A DNA stretch of 64,000 nucleotides from Natronobiforma cellulositropha (GCF_025629245.1 NZ_JANZXN010000022.1:72664-136663); one strand, 5' to 3'. Positions 25,066-34,429 are shown, counted from the stretch's first letter. The notes: generated from the letters alone by a model not told the origin. Made by a program: numbers and translations.

Positions 25066-26883
25066 TTAGACTTCTTCCCAGGGACCCCACGGGGTGGCAC
25101 CAGGCTCCTGGCTCTGGGTGTACCACTGAGCCTCCCAGGTCGAACCGTCGTAGGAGACGCGGTCGCCATCGGTGTAGACCTCGCCTGCGTCCCACGCCTG
25201 GGCGTCACCGCCGGAGCCGCCAGTGTCGCCGCCGGAGCCGCCAGTGTCGCCGTCGGAGCCGCCAGTGTCGCCGCCGGAGCCGCCATCGCTCGTCCCGACT
25301 TCCTCCCAGGGACCGTACTCTCTGCCTCCGGGCTGCTCGTTATGGGTCCACCACTGGGCCTCCCAGGTCGAGCCGTCGTAGCTGACGCGGTCGCCCTCGG
25401 TGTAGACCTCGCCCGAATCCCACGCCTGGGCGTCGCCGGTAGTGCCGTCGTCGGTCTGGTCGTCATCACTGGTATCGTCATCACCACCGCTGTCGGAGCC
25501 GTCGTCGCTACCGTCCAGAGAGAACTCGAGGTAGTTGAGGTCCCACCAGCTCTCGTTCATCGAGACGCGGATGACTTGCTGTCCAGCCGACAGCGACACG
25601 CCGGAGGTGGAGACGGTCTCCCAGGTGTCCCAGCCGCCGGTAGCACCGAAGCTGACGTCACCGGAGATGTCCTGTCCGCCGACCTCGAGATTGAAGGCGC
25701 CGCCGTCGGAGTCGGAAGCGACGAGCGCGTCGACGGTGTACTCGCCGGACTGTGTGACGTCGACGGTGTACTCGACCCACTCGCCGGCCTCGATGTGCCC
25801 GATGGAGTATCCCGAGCCGCCGGATCCCGAGGAGATGTCGACGTACTGGTCTGTACGCATGGCACCGCCCTCGTTTTCACTGGTGTTGTCGCTGTAGGCG
25901 ACGTCCGGACCGCCCTCGTCGTACTCCTCGGCCTGGATACGTCCGGGGATCGCGTGTGGAGTGCCGCCGTAGGGTTCCTGGTCGCCGGTTTCCGGCTCCT
26001 CACTGCCGGTGTCGTCACCCGGCTCCTCACCGCCGGGATCGCCGCCGCCGATACCACCCGAACCGCCACCGTCGGATTCACTGATCGTGACGCTGGCGCT
26101 GTTCGAGCCCGAATAGCCCCAGGCCTCGACGGCCATGATCTGGTAGTCGTGGTTGCCCAACGGGAGACCAGCGCTCTCCCAGGCGTCGAAGTGGTTGCCG
26201 ATGCTGATGGTGCCACTGGTTCGGGAGTTCTCCCGGATGCTCCAGTACTGGGTGAACGTCGCCGTCCCCTCGATCGAGGGCTCCTGGATGCGCTCGGAGG
26301 TGGCGAGTTCGTAGGTGCTGCCGTCGCTCTCGTGACTACCGATTTGCTCGTCGCCGGGCCGGTAGGTCCCGTAGTTTTCGATGATGTAGTACTCGACGAG
26401 CGGGTCCGTCGTCCAGCCGTAGAGACACAGGTAGGAGTTGTCCGTCGGATTGTGCGTGGCGTCGTACTCGATGGTCCGGCTACTACCGGGGTTCCAACCC
26501 TTGCCGAGGACGAAGTTGCCCGTGTTGTTCCACTCACAGCTGTAACTGCCGCCGGACTCCAGCGTCATCGAAACCGTATCGGGTGTATCCGTCCAGAACG
26601 AGACGAAGTGGCCGTCGTGTTCGGTCTGGGTGTTCTCGGTGAGCGTCTCCTGGGCGACGGCCGAGGTCGCCATCGCCCCGGCACCGAGACCGGTTGCCGC
26701 CGCCGCACCGACGGTTCGCAGGAACCCGCGACGGCCAACCGAACCCGACTCGGCCGACTCACTCGGCCGCTCGAGGTCGGCCTGGAAGTCGCGCAGACGC
26801 TTCGCTGCTGGGGGGAGTTCGGTACGTTGCTCCGTCGTCTCTTCGACACCGGAGGTCGCTTCGGTATCGCAGTCGTCGATCAT
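25066..26883 (-). CDS. Tat-exported GH11 endo-xylanase with CBM6-like and two chitin/cellulose-binding modules
   Basis: The 605-aa protein has a Tat signal (GRRGFLRTVGAAAATG, Arg51-Arg52). A glycoside hydrolase family 11 domain (~90-270) has the nucleophile in DPLVEYYIIENYGTY (Glu164) and the acid/base in QIMAVEAWGYSGS (Glu253), plus FTQYWSIR. A Gly/Glu linker leads to a CBM6-like domain (~310-455; RIQAEEYDEGG, WWDLNYLEFSL). Two nearly identical CBM5/12-like modules follow (each AWDxGEVYTxGDRVSYDGST then EAQW), separated by a GGSGGDTGG-rich linker. Family members hydrolyse beta-1,4-xylan outside the cell. GH11 is uncommon in archaea, so bacterial origin is plausible. Divergent from radA across a 318-bp gap (26884-27201). 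Confidence 0.93.
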   Translation of the reverse strand: MIDDCDTEATSGVEETTEQRTELPPAAKRLRDFQADLERPSESAESGSVGRRGFLRTVGAAAATGLGAGAMATSAVAQETLTENTQTEHDGHFVSFWTDTPDTVSMTLESGGSYSCEWNNTGNFVLGKGWNPGSSRTIEYDATHNPTDNSYLCLYGWTTDPLVEYYIIENYGTYRPGDEQIGSHESDGSTYELATSERIQEPSIEGTATFTQYWSIRENSRTSGTISIGNHFDAWESAGLPLGNHDYQIMAVEAWGYSGSNSASVTISESDGGGSGGIGGGDPGGEEPGDDTGSEEPETGDQEPYGGTPHAIPGRIQAEEYDEGGPDVAYSDNTSENEGGAMRTDQYVDISSGSGGSGYSIGHIEAGEWVEYTVDVTQSGEYTVDALVASDSDGGAFNLEVGGQDISGDVSFGATGGWDTWETVSTSGVSLSAGQQVIRVSMNESWWDLNYLEFSLDGSDDGSDSGGDDDTSDDDQTDDGTTGDAQAWDSGEVYTEGDRVSYDGSTWEAQWWTHNEQPGGREYGPWEEVGTSDGGSGGDTGGSDGDTGGSGGDTGGSGGDAQAWDAGEVYTDGDRVSYDGSTWEAQWYTQSQEPGATPWGPWEEV

Positions 26884-26941
26884 TATCTTTCGTACCTCAT
26901 CTAAAATTCAAGGCTATTGCTAATAAATCTTGTTCTCCCTG

Positions 26942-26981
26942 CGAGAATCGCATTCCCTAGACGAGAATAGAATTTCCTAGG
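26942..26981. repeat. Tandem 20-bp repeat upstream of the xylanase, possible operator
   Basis: Two adjacent units, CGAGAATCGCATTCCCTAGA (26942-26961) and CGAGAATAGAATTTCCTAGG (26962-26981), agree at 16 of 20 positions. The first contains the inverted repeat GAAT-CGC-ATTC. They lie just upstream of a TATA-like TTTATTAG (minus strand, ~26925-26932), an activator-like position for the xylanase. The rest of the 318-bp gap shows only the radA promoter. Confidence 0.45.
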
Positions 26982-27167
26982 CCCGAACAGGAACGACCCT
27001 GGACTGGCCTGGTTCCGGAACCGTCCGTGGCCCTAGACCGGCCGTCGCCGCTCGACCAGTGGCCACGGCGTCGCCCGTCTCCCCCTTCGCTCGAGCCGCC
27101 ATCGGATCTCACCGGTCGGTTTCCGGTCCCTCCTCGACTCACTTTCACTTTCACTCTCCTGTTAACG

Positions 27168-27174
27168 AGGGTTT
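27168..27174 (+). promoter_or_regulatory. radA TATA box
   Basis: TTTATGG about 28-34 bases before the ATG at 27202 is at the right distance for a leaderless or short-leader transcript. Confidence 0.5.
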
Positions 27175-27201
27175 ATGGTGGCTCCAGCGCAAGCTCAGAT
27201 C

Positions 27202-28233
27202 ATGGCAGACGTAGACCTAGAGACCCTCCCTGGTGTTGGACCGGCGACCGCGGACAAGCTCCTCGATGCGGGCTTCGACTCCTATCAGAGCCTGGCAGTC
27301 GCCTCCCCGGCGGAGCTGTCGAACACGGCCGACGTCGGCGAGTCGACGGCTTCCGACATCGTCCGGGCGGCACGTGACGCAGCGGACATCGGCGGCTTCG
27401 AGACCGGCTCGGCGGTCCTCGAGCGGCGAAATCAGATCGGCAAGCTCAGCTGGCACATCGACGAGGTCGACGACTTACTGGGTGGCGGCGTCGAGACCCA
27501 GTCGATCACCGAAGTCTACGGCGAGTTCGGGGCCGGGAAGTCCCAGGTGACTCACCAGATGTCCGTCAACGTCCAGCTCCCCAAGGAGGTCGGCGGACTC
27601 CACGGAAGCGTCGTCTTCGTCGACTCAGAAGACACCTTCCGTCCCGAGCGTATCGACGACATGGTCCGTGGACTCCCCGAGGAGGCGATCGAAGCCGCCC
27701 TCGAGGACCGCGAGATCGAGGGCAGTCCCGGTGACGAGGCGGCGATGGAGGAACTCGTCGAGTCGATGCTCGAGAAGATTCACGTCGCGAAGGCGTTCAA
27801 CTCGAACCACCAGATGCTGCTCGCCGAGAAGGCCAAGGAACTCGCGAGCGAGTACGAAGACAGCGAGTATCCGGTACGCTTGCTCTGTGTCGACTCGCTC
27901 ACCGCCCACTTCCGCGCGGAGTACGTCGGCCGTGGAAACCTCGCGAACCGCCAGCAGAAACTCAACAAACACCTCCACGACATCGACAAGGTGGGTAACC
28001 TCTACAACGCCGCCATCATCGTGACCAACCAGGTCTCCTCGAACCCCGACGCGTTCTTCGGCGACCCGACGAAGCCCATCGGTGGCAACATCTTGGGTCA
28101 CAAGTCCACGTTCCGCATCTACCTGCGCAAGTCGAAAGGCGACAAACGGATCGTCCGCTTAGTCGACGCGCCGAACCTCGCCGACGGCGAGGCCGTCATG
28201 CGCGTCCAGGGCGCTGGACTGAAACCCGAATAA
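27202..28233 (+). CDS. radA: DNA repair and recombination protein RadA
   Basis: This 343-aa archaeal Rad51/RecA homologue has an N-terminal helix-hairpin-helix domain ([17 protein letters not shown]), Walker A GEFGAGKS (107-114), Walker B region ([17 protein letters not shown]) and the DNA-binding L2 area ([16 protein letters not shown]). It forms filaments on single-stranded DNA and drives strand exchange. The ATG at 27202 ([11 protein letters not shown]) is the family start. It is a single-gene unit. Confidence 0.97.
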   Translation: MADVDLETLPGVGPATADKLLDAGFDSYQSLAVASPAELSNTADVGESTASDIVRAARDAADIGGFETGSAVLERRNQIGKLSWHIDEVDDLLGGGVETQSITEVYGEFGAGKSQVTHQMSVNVQLPKEVGGLHGSVVFVDSEDTFRPERIDDMVRGLPEEAIEAALEDREIEGSPGDEAAMEELVESMLEKIHVAKAFNSNHQMLLAEKAKELASEYEDSEYPVRLLCVDSLTAHFRAEYVGRGNLANRQQKLNKHLHDIDKVGNLYNAAIIVTNQVSSNPDAFFGDPTKPIGGNILGHKSTFRIYLRKSKGDKRIVRLVDAPNLADGEAVMRVQGAGLKPE

Positions 28234-28413
28234 TCGCCCACTCCCCGGACCGTTTTGCGTCTCACTGTTTAGCGCACGTCGGCGTCGCTCGAGCCAGCGC
28301 GTCTCTCTCGGCGTCGGACGGCGCGCTCGCCGCTCGGCGTCTACCGGGTCGCTCGAGCGTCCGCCAGACTGTCTCGGCCCCCACTCCCCGTGAGTGCCGT
28401 TCGCGCCTGCCGG

Positions 28414-28704
28414 TTACTCGAGACCGTCCGTTTGCTCGAGCGAGACGGCGAGGGTATCGTCTTCGGCGTCCTCGACGGTGATCCAGTAGCCACAGTAGGC
28501 GAACTCGACGCGTCCCGCTCTGACGCCGCCGCTCTTCGTCGGCGCGAAGAGGGTCTCGAGCGCCTCGGGATCGACTGCGTCCCACAGCGGCGGCAACTCG
28601 AGCGGGTCGCGCCCGTCGGCGTCGGCGACGTGTTCGATGATCGTTTCTGTGACGGATGGTCGTGTCTGTTCGTCGTGCGTCCCGTACGCGCTGTCGACAC
28701 TCAT
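28414..28704 (-). CDS. HalOD1 output-domain protein
   Basis: This 96-aa protein contains a HalOD1 domain: an N-terminal TRPSVTETIIEHVADADG, PPLWDAVDPEALETLF, then GRVEFAYCGYWITVED and a final beta strand. These small domains occur in haloarchaeal signalling and are thought to be output modules; the mechanism is unknown. A TATA-like CTATTTATC (minus strand, ~28724-28732) lies about 26 bases before the start. The 180-bp interval before it (28234-28413) shows no gene. Confidence 0.8.
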   Translation of the reverse strand: MSVDSAYGTHDEQTRPSVTETIIEHVADADGRDPLELPPLWDAVDPEALETLFAPTKSGGVRAGRVEFAYCGYWITVEDAEDDTLAVSLEQTDGLE

Positions 28705-28809
28705 CGGTGGTCGTAGGAGGTTGGTTGATAAATAGCTATCTATGGCCATAAATACGTTGAATTATTCGAATATGGGGGGCATAATTTGATAAATCTTTCA
28801 GTCAGGGTT

Positions 28810-29277
28810 CTATGAGTGTTCGTATGCGAATGCCGAGAGTGGCTGGCTTCGCTCGCGTCGGATCAGGTCCTCGGCGTCGATTTGCAGGCCCAACTCGTCG
28901 AGGCTGAGCGCGATGCGCGTGATGTCGTCGTTGTCGTTGCCGCAGGCGACGACGTGGACGTTTCGCTGGCCGGTCATCAGCGTTCTGACCTCGAGAACGC
29001 CGGGGATCTCGAGGACGTCGTCGAGGATCATCTCGCGCTCGGTGACGGTGACGGTACAGATAAACAGAAAGTGGTGCTGGATGTCAGTACGGTTGAAGTC
29101 GACGTTGACACCGTAGCTGTCGATGACGCCGCCCGCTTCCATGCGCTCGATGCGGTTTCTGACGGTATTGTCGGAGACGTTGACGGCGGCTGCGATGTCG
29201 GTGATCGAACGCCGGGCGTTCTCCTGGAGGGCGTAGATGATCCCCTCGTCGACGGCGTCCAGTGTCAGCCGGTCCAT
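28810..29277 (-). CDS. Lrp/AsnC-family transcriptional regulator
   Basis: This 155-aa protein has an N-terminal winged helix-turn-helix (LTLDAVDEGIIYALQENA; NVSDNTVRNRIERMEAGG) and a C-terminal RAM-like ligand domain. The form IDSYGVNVDFNRTDIQHHF resembles the haloarchaeal Lrp group. Such regulators respond to amino acids or other small ligands. It is divergent from sufS with 133 bp between starts, so it could regulate that operon; this is inference. Confidence 0.9.
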   Translation of the reverse strand: MDRLTLDAVDEGIIYALQENARRSITDIAAAVNVSDNTVRNRIERMEAGGVIDSYGVNVDFNRTDIQHHFLFICTVTVTEREMILDDVLEIPGVLEVRTLMTGQRNVHVVACGNDNDDITRIALSLDELGLQIDAEDLIRRERSQPLSAFAYEHS

Positions 29278-29410
29278 ACCTGAACACTCACCGTCGGACC
29301 TCAAAGTGGTGTCGGCGGGCTGGCACGCGCTCGGCTGTCGCTGGCGCTGGTCGCGGACGGATCCGACGCGACCGAAGGAGTGTTTTGTCTCCGGCACCTC
29401 GTAGCCACCA

Positions 29411-30658
29411 ATGAGCCAACAGAACGCCGATGCGCTCGACGTCGAGCGCATCCGGGGGGAGTTCCCCATCCTCGAGCGCGAGTTCGAGGGCCAGCGGCTG
29501 GTCTACCTCGACAACGCGGCGACGACGCAGACGCCGGAGGTGGTCGTCGAGGCGATGAGCGACTACTACCGGGAGACGAACGCGAACGTCCACCGCGGCA
29601 TCCACCAGCTCAGCCAGGAGGCCTCGATCTGCTACGAGGAGGCCCACGACCGCGTCGCCGAGTTCGTCGGCGCGAGTGGTGGCCGCGAGGAACTGATCTT
29701 CACAAAGAACACGACCGAGAGCGAGAACCTCCTCGCGTACGCGTGGGGCCTGCGCGAACTCGGCCCTGGCGACGAGGTCGTCCTCACCGAGATGGAACAC
29801 CACGCCTCGCTCGTCACCTGGCAACAGATCGCCGAGCGGACCGGCGCGACCTGTCGCTACATTCGGATTACCGACGACGGCCGCCTCGACGAAGAGCACG
29901 CCCGCGAGTGTATCACCGACGAGACGGCCATCGTCAGCGTCGTCCACGTCTCGAACACTCTCGGCACCGTCAACCCCGTCGCCGACCTCGCCGCCCTCGC
30001 CCACGACCACGACGCGCTCATCTTCGTCGACGGCGCACAGGCGGTGCCCAACAGACCGGTCGACGTCGAAGCCATCGATGCCGACTTCTACGCCTTCTCC
30101 GGCCACAAGATGGCCGGTCCCACCGGCATCGGCTGTCTCTACGGCAAGAAACACCTGCTCGAGGACCTCGACCCCTTCCTCTACGGCGGCGGCATGATCC
30201 GGAAGGTCACCTTCGAGGAGTCGACCTGGGGCGACCTCCCCTGGAAGTTCGAACCCGGCACGCCACCCATCGCCGAAGCCGTCGGTCTCCACGCTGCCGT
30301 CGACTACCTCGAGGGAATCGGCATGGACCGGATTCGCGAGCACGAGGAGTCCCTCGCCGCCTACGCCTACGAACGCCTCGACGCCGAGGGCGACGTCGAC
30401 CTCTACGGCCCGGAGCCGGGTCCCGACCGCAGCGGTCTCGTCGGCTTCAACCTCGAGAGCGTCCACGCCCACGACCTCGCCTCGATCATGAACGACCACG
30501 CCGTCGCGATCCGCGCCGGCGACCACTGCACCCAGCCACTCCACGACCGGCTGGGCGTCGCCGCCTCCGCCCGCGCCTCCTTCTACATCTACAACACGCG
30601 CGAGGAGGTCGACGCGCTCGTCGAGGCCATCGACAGCGCGCGCCAGCTGTTCGCCTAG
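29411..30658 (+). CDS. sufS: Cysteine desulfurase SufS
   Basis: This 415-aa PLP enzyme takes sulfur from cysteine for Fe-S cluster assembly. The PLP lysine is in FYAFSGHKMAGPTG (Lys233), the active-site cysteine in RAGDHCTQPL (Cys373), and NAATTQTP marks the N-terminal fold. The length and the RAGDHC context identify the group II SufS type. The scaffold gene sufU follows 86 bp later on the same strand, giving the common sufS-sufU pair. Confidence 0.96.
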   Translation: MSQQNADALDVERIRGEFPILEREFEGQRLVYLDNAATTQTPEVVVEAMSDYYRETNANVHRGIHQLSQEASICYEEAHDRVAEFVGASGGREELIFTKNTTESENLLAYAWGLRELGPGDEVVLTEMEHHASLVTWQQIAERTGATCRYIRITDDGRLDEEHARECITDETAIVSVVHVSNTLGTVNPVADLAALAHDHDALIFVDGAQAVPNRPVDVEAIDADFYAFSGHKMAGPTGIGCLYGKKHLLEDLDPFLYGGGMIRKVTFEESTWGDLPWKFEPGTPPIAEAVGLHAAVDYLEGIGMDRIREHEESLAAYAYERLDAEGDVDLYGPEPGPDRSGLVGFNLESVHAHDLASIMNDHAVAIRAGDHCTQPLHDRLGVAASARASFYIYNTREEVDALVEAIDSARQLFA

Positions 30659-30744
30659 GCACCCGGACCCGAGGTGTTCCGTCTTCGCTCGCGTGCCTCG
30701 AGCGGTCGCAACCCTTTTCGGCCGTTCGGCCGTAGAGGTCCGCA

Positions 30745-31164
30745 ATGGCACTCGGCTCGGATATGTACAGACAGCAGATCCTCGACCACTACAAGAACCC
30801 GCGCAACTACGGTGAACTCGAGGATCCGACGTTCAGCCACGTCGGCGAGAACCCCCTCTGTGGCGACGAGATCCGCATGGACGTCCGCCTCGGCGAGGAC
30901 GAGGAGACGATCGAGCGCGTCGCCTTCAGCGGCGACGGCTGTGCGATCAGCCAGGCGAGCGCCAGCCTGCTCTCGGTCGAACTCGAGGGAAAGACCGTCG
31001 ACGAACTGCTCGCGATGGACCGCGACGACATCGTCGACATGCTCGGCGTCGACATCTCGCCGATGCGGATCAAGTGTGCCGTCCTCGCCGAGAAGGTCGC
31101 CCAGGACGGCGCGGAGATCTACCGCGGCGAACTCGAGGCGGAGAAGACGACGACCGAAGACTGA
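30745..31164 (+). CDS. sufU: Fe-S cluster scaffold / sulfur acceptor SufU
   Basis: This 139-aa IscU/SufU-type protein has the three cluster or zinc-binding cysteines in ENPLCGDEI, GDGCAISQASASL and MRIKCAVLAEKV. Its N-terminus MYRQQILDHYKNPRNYGEL is typical. It accepts sulfur from SufS. The SufU-specific spacing and gene order support this name over IscU. Confidence 0.95.
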   Translation: MALGSDMYRQQILDHYKNPRNYGELEDPTFSHVGENPLCGDEIRMDVRLGEDEETIERVAFSGDGCAISQASASLLSVELEGKTVDELLAMDRDDIVDMLGVDISPMRIKCAVLAEKVAQDGAEIYRGELEAEKTTTED

Positions 31165-31230
31165 GACAGTAACCGGCTCGTCTGAACGGTCGGCTCGTCC
31201 GCCGAGACGTGGCCAACAATTCGGTCTCGA

Positions 31231-31836
31231 TTACTCCGCCGCCGCTTCTCGTTCTTTCCGGTTGACTTTGTTGACCTCGATGATGCGTGCGTTACAGTCG
31301 TCACAGAAGATGGCGTACGTCTCGCGGGTCCGACAGCAGGACTCGACGGTCTCCTCGCTCAGTGACAGCTCTCCCTCACAGCTCGGACAGCGCTCGACGA
31401 ACGCGCGCAGGCCGTTGACGATCTGGCTCCGTTGCTCGAGTGAGAGCCCCTCCCAGCCGGGGATCCAGTCGCCGAGGACCTGCTCGCCGGCGACGTCGGC
31501 GAGCGCGGCGGCGTCCGACTCCCAGCGGGCGGCCAGACGGTTGTTCGCCCGGACGAAGACGTAGCCCTCTTCGGTCATCTCGATCGAGATCTCCACGTCG
31601 ACCTCGAGGTCCTCGTCGTCGAAGCCGAAGAACTCGGTGAGCTGCGCCTCGCGGTCGCCTTTGTGCATCGCGTCCATCCGCTCGCGCCAGGCGGCGTCGA
31701 GGTCGTCGGTCACACAGAGGTCGTCGTCCTCGCAGGGTTCGACCGCGCCACACTCGAGGAGGATGGCTTCGGTGTCGATCGGGTCTTCGAGGAGCGGTGC
31801 CAGGTTCGTGTCGTCGGTAGTGGTGTCGGTAGTCAT
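31231..31836 (-). CDS. Conserved haloarchaeal zinc-ribbon protein of unknown function
   Basis: This 201-aa acidic protein has two cysteine pairs near the C-terminus (RCPSCEGELSLS and IFCDDCNARI), a probable zinc ribbon. Its central part (FFGFDDEDLEVDVEISIEM) looks like a beta-rich domain. It starts 12 bases after the membrane-protein gene upstream, so they are likely one operon. I do not recognise a family function. Confidence 0.7.
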   Translation of the reverse strand: MTTDTTTDDTNLAPLLEDPIDTEAILLECGAVEPCEDDDLCVTDDLDAAWRERMDAMHKGDREAQLTEFFGFDDEDLEVDVEISIEMTEEGYVFVRANNRLAARWESDAAALADVAGEQVLGDWIPGWEGLSLEQRSQIVNGLRAFVERCPSCEGELSLSEETVESCCRTRETYAIFCDDCNARIIEVNKVNRKEREAAAE

Positions 31837-31848
31837 GGGTATAGCCGC

Positions 31849-32211
31849 TCAGTTGGTCGCCGTCTCGTCCTCGTCCGAGTTCGCCCCGGACGAGCGCAGT
31901 TCTTCGATGGCGTCGAAGTCGATACCCGCCTCGACCGGCTCCGGCTCTTTGTCGAACTTCGCGAGGAGCCAGTCGGGGAAGTAGCGCTTCGTCAGCGTCG
32001 GCGTGCCGGGTACCAGGTAGCCGCGGACGTAGATCGCCGCCAGCGAGAGGACGAACGCGACGAGTGCAATGGGTCTGTTCCAGAGGGCGATACCGCCAGC
32101 GACGACGAGAGCGATCACGACGTTGACGGACGTGCAGGGAATACAGCGGTTCTCACCCGTGTATTCGGGCTGGTGGACTCGTTCGTATACTCGAGACAGT
32201 CCCGATTGCAT
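31849..32211 (-). CDS. Small membrane protein with an N-terminal CxxC
   Basis: The protein has 120 aa. After NRCIPCTSVNV come two hydrophobic segments (VVIALVVAGGIALW; IALVAFVLSLAAIYVRGYL) and an acidic cytoplasmic tail ending ANSDEDETATN. The start at 32211 gives MQSGLSRVYERVHQPEYTG; upstream in-frame sequence is promoter. It is the first gene of a pair with the zinc-ribbon protein. Function unknown. Confidence 0.75.
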   Translation of the reverse strand: MQSGLSRVYERVHQPEYTGENRCIPCTSVNVVIALVVAGGIALWNRPIALVAFVLSLAAIYVRGYLVPGTPTLTKRYFPDWLLAKFDKEPEPVEAGIDFDAIEELRSSGANSDEDETATN

Positions 32212-32390
32212 GGAGATTCCATCGCTCTGCCCCAGGAAAAAACTTCTGGTGGTCTCACCGTCGTCCACCGCTCGAGTCGGTCTCCCCCGGACACCGTCCG
32301 TAGTGGTGTCTGTCCGCCCGTGTCGACGCCGCTCTCCTCTATTCGTCAAATTCCAGAAAATATTTATACGCTGTACATAAACTTCAGATC

Positions 32391-34325
32391 ATGAACACTA
32401 GAAGGGATGTGCTCCGGAACGGTCTCGCGGCGTCGACGTTCGCCGCGTTCGGTTCTCTCGGACTCACGACCGGTGTCGGTGCGGCCGACTCGCTCGAGGA
32501 CGACGGTGTCTGGTTCGACACGGCCTCGCTCTCGATGTCTCCCGACGAGTTCCAGTTCAACGCACAGTTCCTCCACCACGACGCCCTGTACGGACTCTAC
32601 GCGCCGTTTACCGCCTACCGCGTCGAGAGCGACGAGTTCCACCCCCACTTCGTCGAGGACTGGACGGTCGAAGACGGCTCGATGACACTCCACCTCCGTG
32701 AGGACTTCACGTGGGGTGGCGCAGGTGGCGGTGACCCCATCACCGCCGACGACGTCGTCCTCCACCTCGAGCTCCGGGCGTACGTCGACGACGAGTTCTC
32801 CTGGTTCGTCGACGGGATCGACGCCGTCGACGACCACACCGTCGAACTCACCTTCCCCGCGGGGACGAACCCCGACCTGGTCGTCTACTCGGTCCTCGAC
32901 TACAGCCTGACGCACCCACCGGCGGCCTTCGGTGACGACCACGACGACCTCGTCGCGGGCGACGATCCGTCCTACCCCGGCTCCCTGCAGGAGACGGTCG
33001 TCCCCTCCGGCCCGCTCGAGCTGGTCGAGGAAACGGACGAGTACCACGCCTACGGCGTCCGTGACGGCCACCCGGCCGCCGCCGACATCGACTGGGACGG
33101 CTACCGGATGTGGGCACGCGAGTCGAATACGGACGCACTGGCGTCGCTCGAGGACGGATCACTCGACGGATTCGCGACCCAGTGGTCGAGCGACGATCCG
33201 CTTCCCGAGACCGCCGAACGGGTGAGCGTCTCCGACGGTGTGGGCGTCGCCGTTCAGTTCGTCCACGACAGCGAGCACTTTCGTAGCCGGACGGTTCGCC
33301 GGGCGTTCATGTACGCCCTCGACCGCGAAGCGATCGTCGACGACCTGACGGCGGGGACGGCGATCCACCACGAACGGCCGACGGGTCTCTCCGCACAGAG
33401 CGCACAGCGGTGGCTCGGCGATACGCTCGAGACCTACGACGCCTACGAGCAGGACCACGACCGCGTCACGGAGCTACTCGAGAGCGCGGGCTACGAACTC
33501 GTCGACGGCACGTGGCGGCGCGCTTCCCAGTCGCTCACCGTCGACATCGCCACCGACGGTCAGCCGCGGTGGGCGGAAGTCGCGGCGGAAATCGTCTCAC
33601 AGCTCTCGGAGGCGGGCTTCGACGCGACCCTCGTCGTCGAACCCGACATCGTACACAAACTCGTCGACGGCGACCTCGAGGCTGACGCCGTCGTCTCCGG
33701 CTTCCTGCCGGGAGCCGTCTTCCGCGCCCAGGCACGCCAGCACCACCCCTACTTCGCGTTGTTGCTCACGCTACTGATCAGCCGGTACGCCCCGTTCGAC
33801 TACGGCTATCCGACGACCGTCTCGGTTCCCTCGATGACCGGCACCTGCTCGGAACTGGTCGACATCGAGGACTGCTTCGAGCGCTTCGAGACGGCCACCG
33901 ACCCGGCCGAACAGCGCGACATCGTCGAGACGCTCACCTGGGTGTTCAACCAGGACCTTCCCGCCGCGGTCATCATGGAGCCGACCATCCAGACCGTCGT
34001 CGACCGCAGCCGGTGGACGGTTCCCGACGACTCCCCGTACCTCGAGACGCGCGCGCCGCTGTGGTGGCTGGCGCTCGAGGGTGACCTCCAACCCGCAGGC
34101 GACGGACCCGACCTCGAGATCAACGGCTACACGCCTGCCCCCTACGGCGACGACGGTCTCTACCGCGACATCACTGGCGACGGCCGGGTCGGCTTCAACG
34201 ACGTGGTGACGTTCTTCGAACACCACGACGACGCCACGATCCAGGACCACCCCGACCTGTTCGACTTCGACGGCAGCGGCCGGGTCGGCTTCAACGACGT
34301 GGTCGCACTATTCGAGTCGATTTAG
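32391..34325 (+). CDS. Tat-exported ABC-transporter solute-binding protein (family 5) with dockerin-like C-terminus
   Basis: This 644-aa protein has a Tat signal (NTRRDVLRNGLAASTFAAFG). The SBP_bac_5 family (peptide or nickel-type substrates) domain shows LTPEF-like features such as VEDGSMTLHLREDFTW, ADDVVLHLELRAYVDD and FMYALDREAIVDDL. At the end two EF-hand-like repeats, DITGDGRVGFNDVVTFF and FDFDGSGRVGFNDVVALF, form a dockerin-type module. TATA AATATTTATA (~32357) gives a leaderless start at 32391. No permease genes are adjacent. The substrate cannot be predicted. Confidence 0.88.
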   Translation: MNTRRDVLRNGLAASTFAAFGSLGLTTGVGAADSLEDDGVWFDTASLSMSPDEFQFNAQFLHHDALYGLYAPFTAYRVESDEFHPHFVEDWTVEDGSMTLHLREDFTWGGAGGGDPITADDVVLHLELRAYVDDEFSWFVDGIDAVDDHTVELTFPAGTNPDLVVYSVLDYSLTHPPAAFGDDHDDLVAGDDPSYPGSLQETVVPSGPLELVEETDEYHAYGVRDGHPAAADIDWDGYRMWARESNTDALASLEDGSLDGFATQWSSDDPLPETAERVSVSDGVGVAVQFVHDSEHFRSRTVRRAFMYALDREAIVDDLTAGTAIHHERPTGLSAQSAQRWLGDTLETYDAYEQDHDRVTELLESAGYELVDGTWRRASQSLTVDIATDGQPRWAEVAAEIVSQLSEAGFDATLVVEPDIVHKLVDGDLEADAVVSGFLPGAVFRAQARQHHPYFALLLTLLISRYAPFDYGYPTTVSVPSMTGTCSELVDIEDCFERFETATDPAEQRDIVETLTWVFNQDLPAAVIMEPTIQTVVDRSRWTVPDDSPYLETRAPLWWLALEGDLQPAGDGPDLEINGYTPAPYGDDGLYRDITGDGRVGFNDVVTFFEHHDDATIQDHPDLFDFDGSGRVGFNDVVALFESI

Positions 34326-34365
34326 TACGCCACCGAGCGTCGACTGGTGAGTGAAACCGAATAAC
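34323..34365 (+). repeat. 43-bp element shared with 50709-50751 (copy 1)
   Basis: Beginning at the TAG stop of the solute-binding protein gene, this 43-bp segment matches the segment after the Tat-protein gene at 50709-50751 at about 33 of 43 positions. Both begin TAGTAC and contain AGCGTCG and GAGTGAAAC. Confidence 0.5.
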
Positions 34366-34429
34366 ACCGATCGAGTTTCCCCATCAGTTCAGGCTTGGAA
34401 CGCCACTAGCGACCACCTTTCAACAGGGA

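Noticed and set aside
25057-26904. Long plus-strand frame opposite the xylanase gene
   Set aside because: Antisense of a gene with complete GH11 and CBM motifs; long antisense frames are expected in GC-rich genomes.
29288-30751. 487-codon minus-strand frame opposite sufS
   Set aside because: sufS has its PLP lysine and cysteine motifs on the plus strand; the antisense frame is of low complexity.
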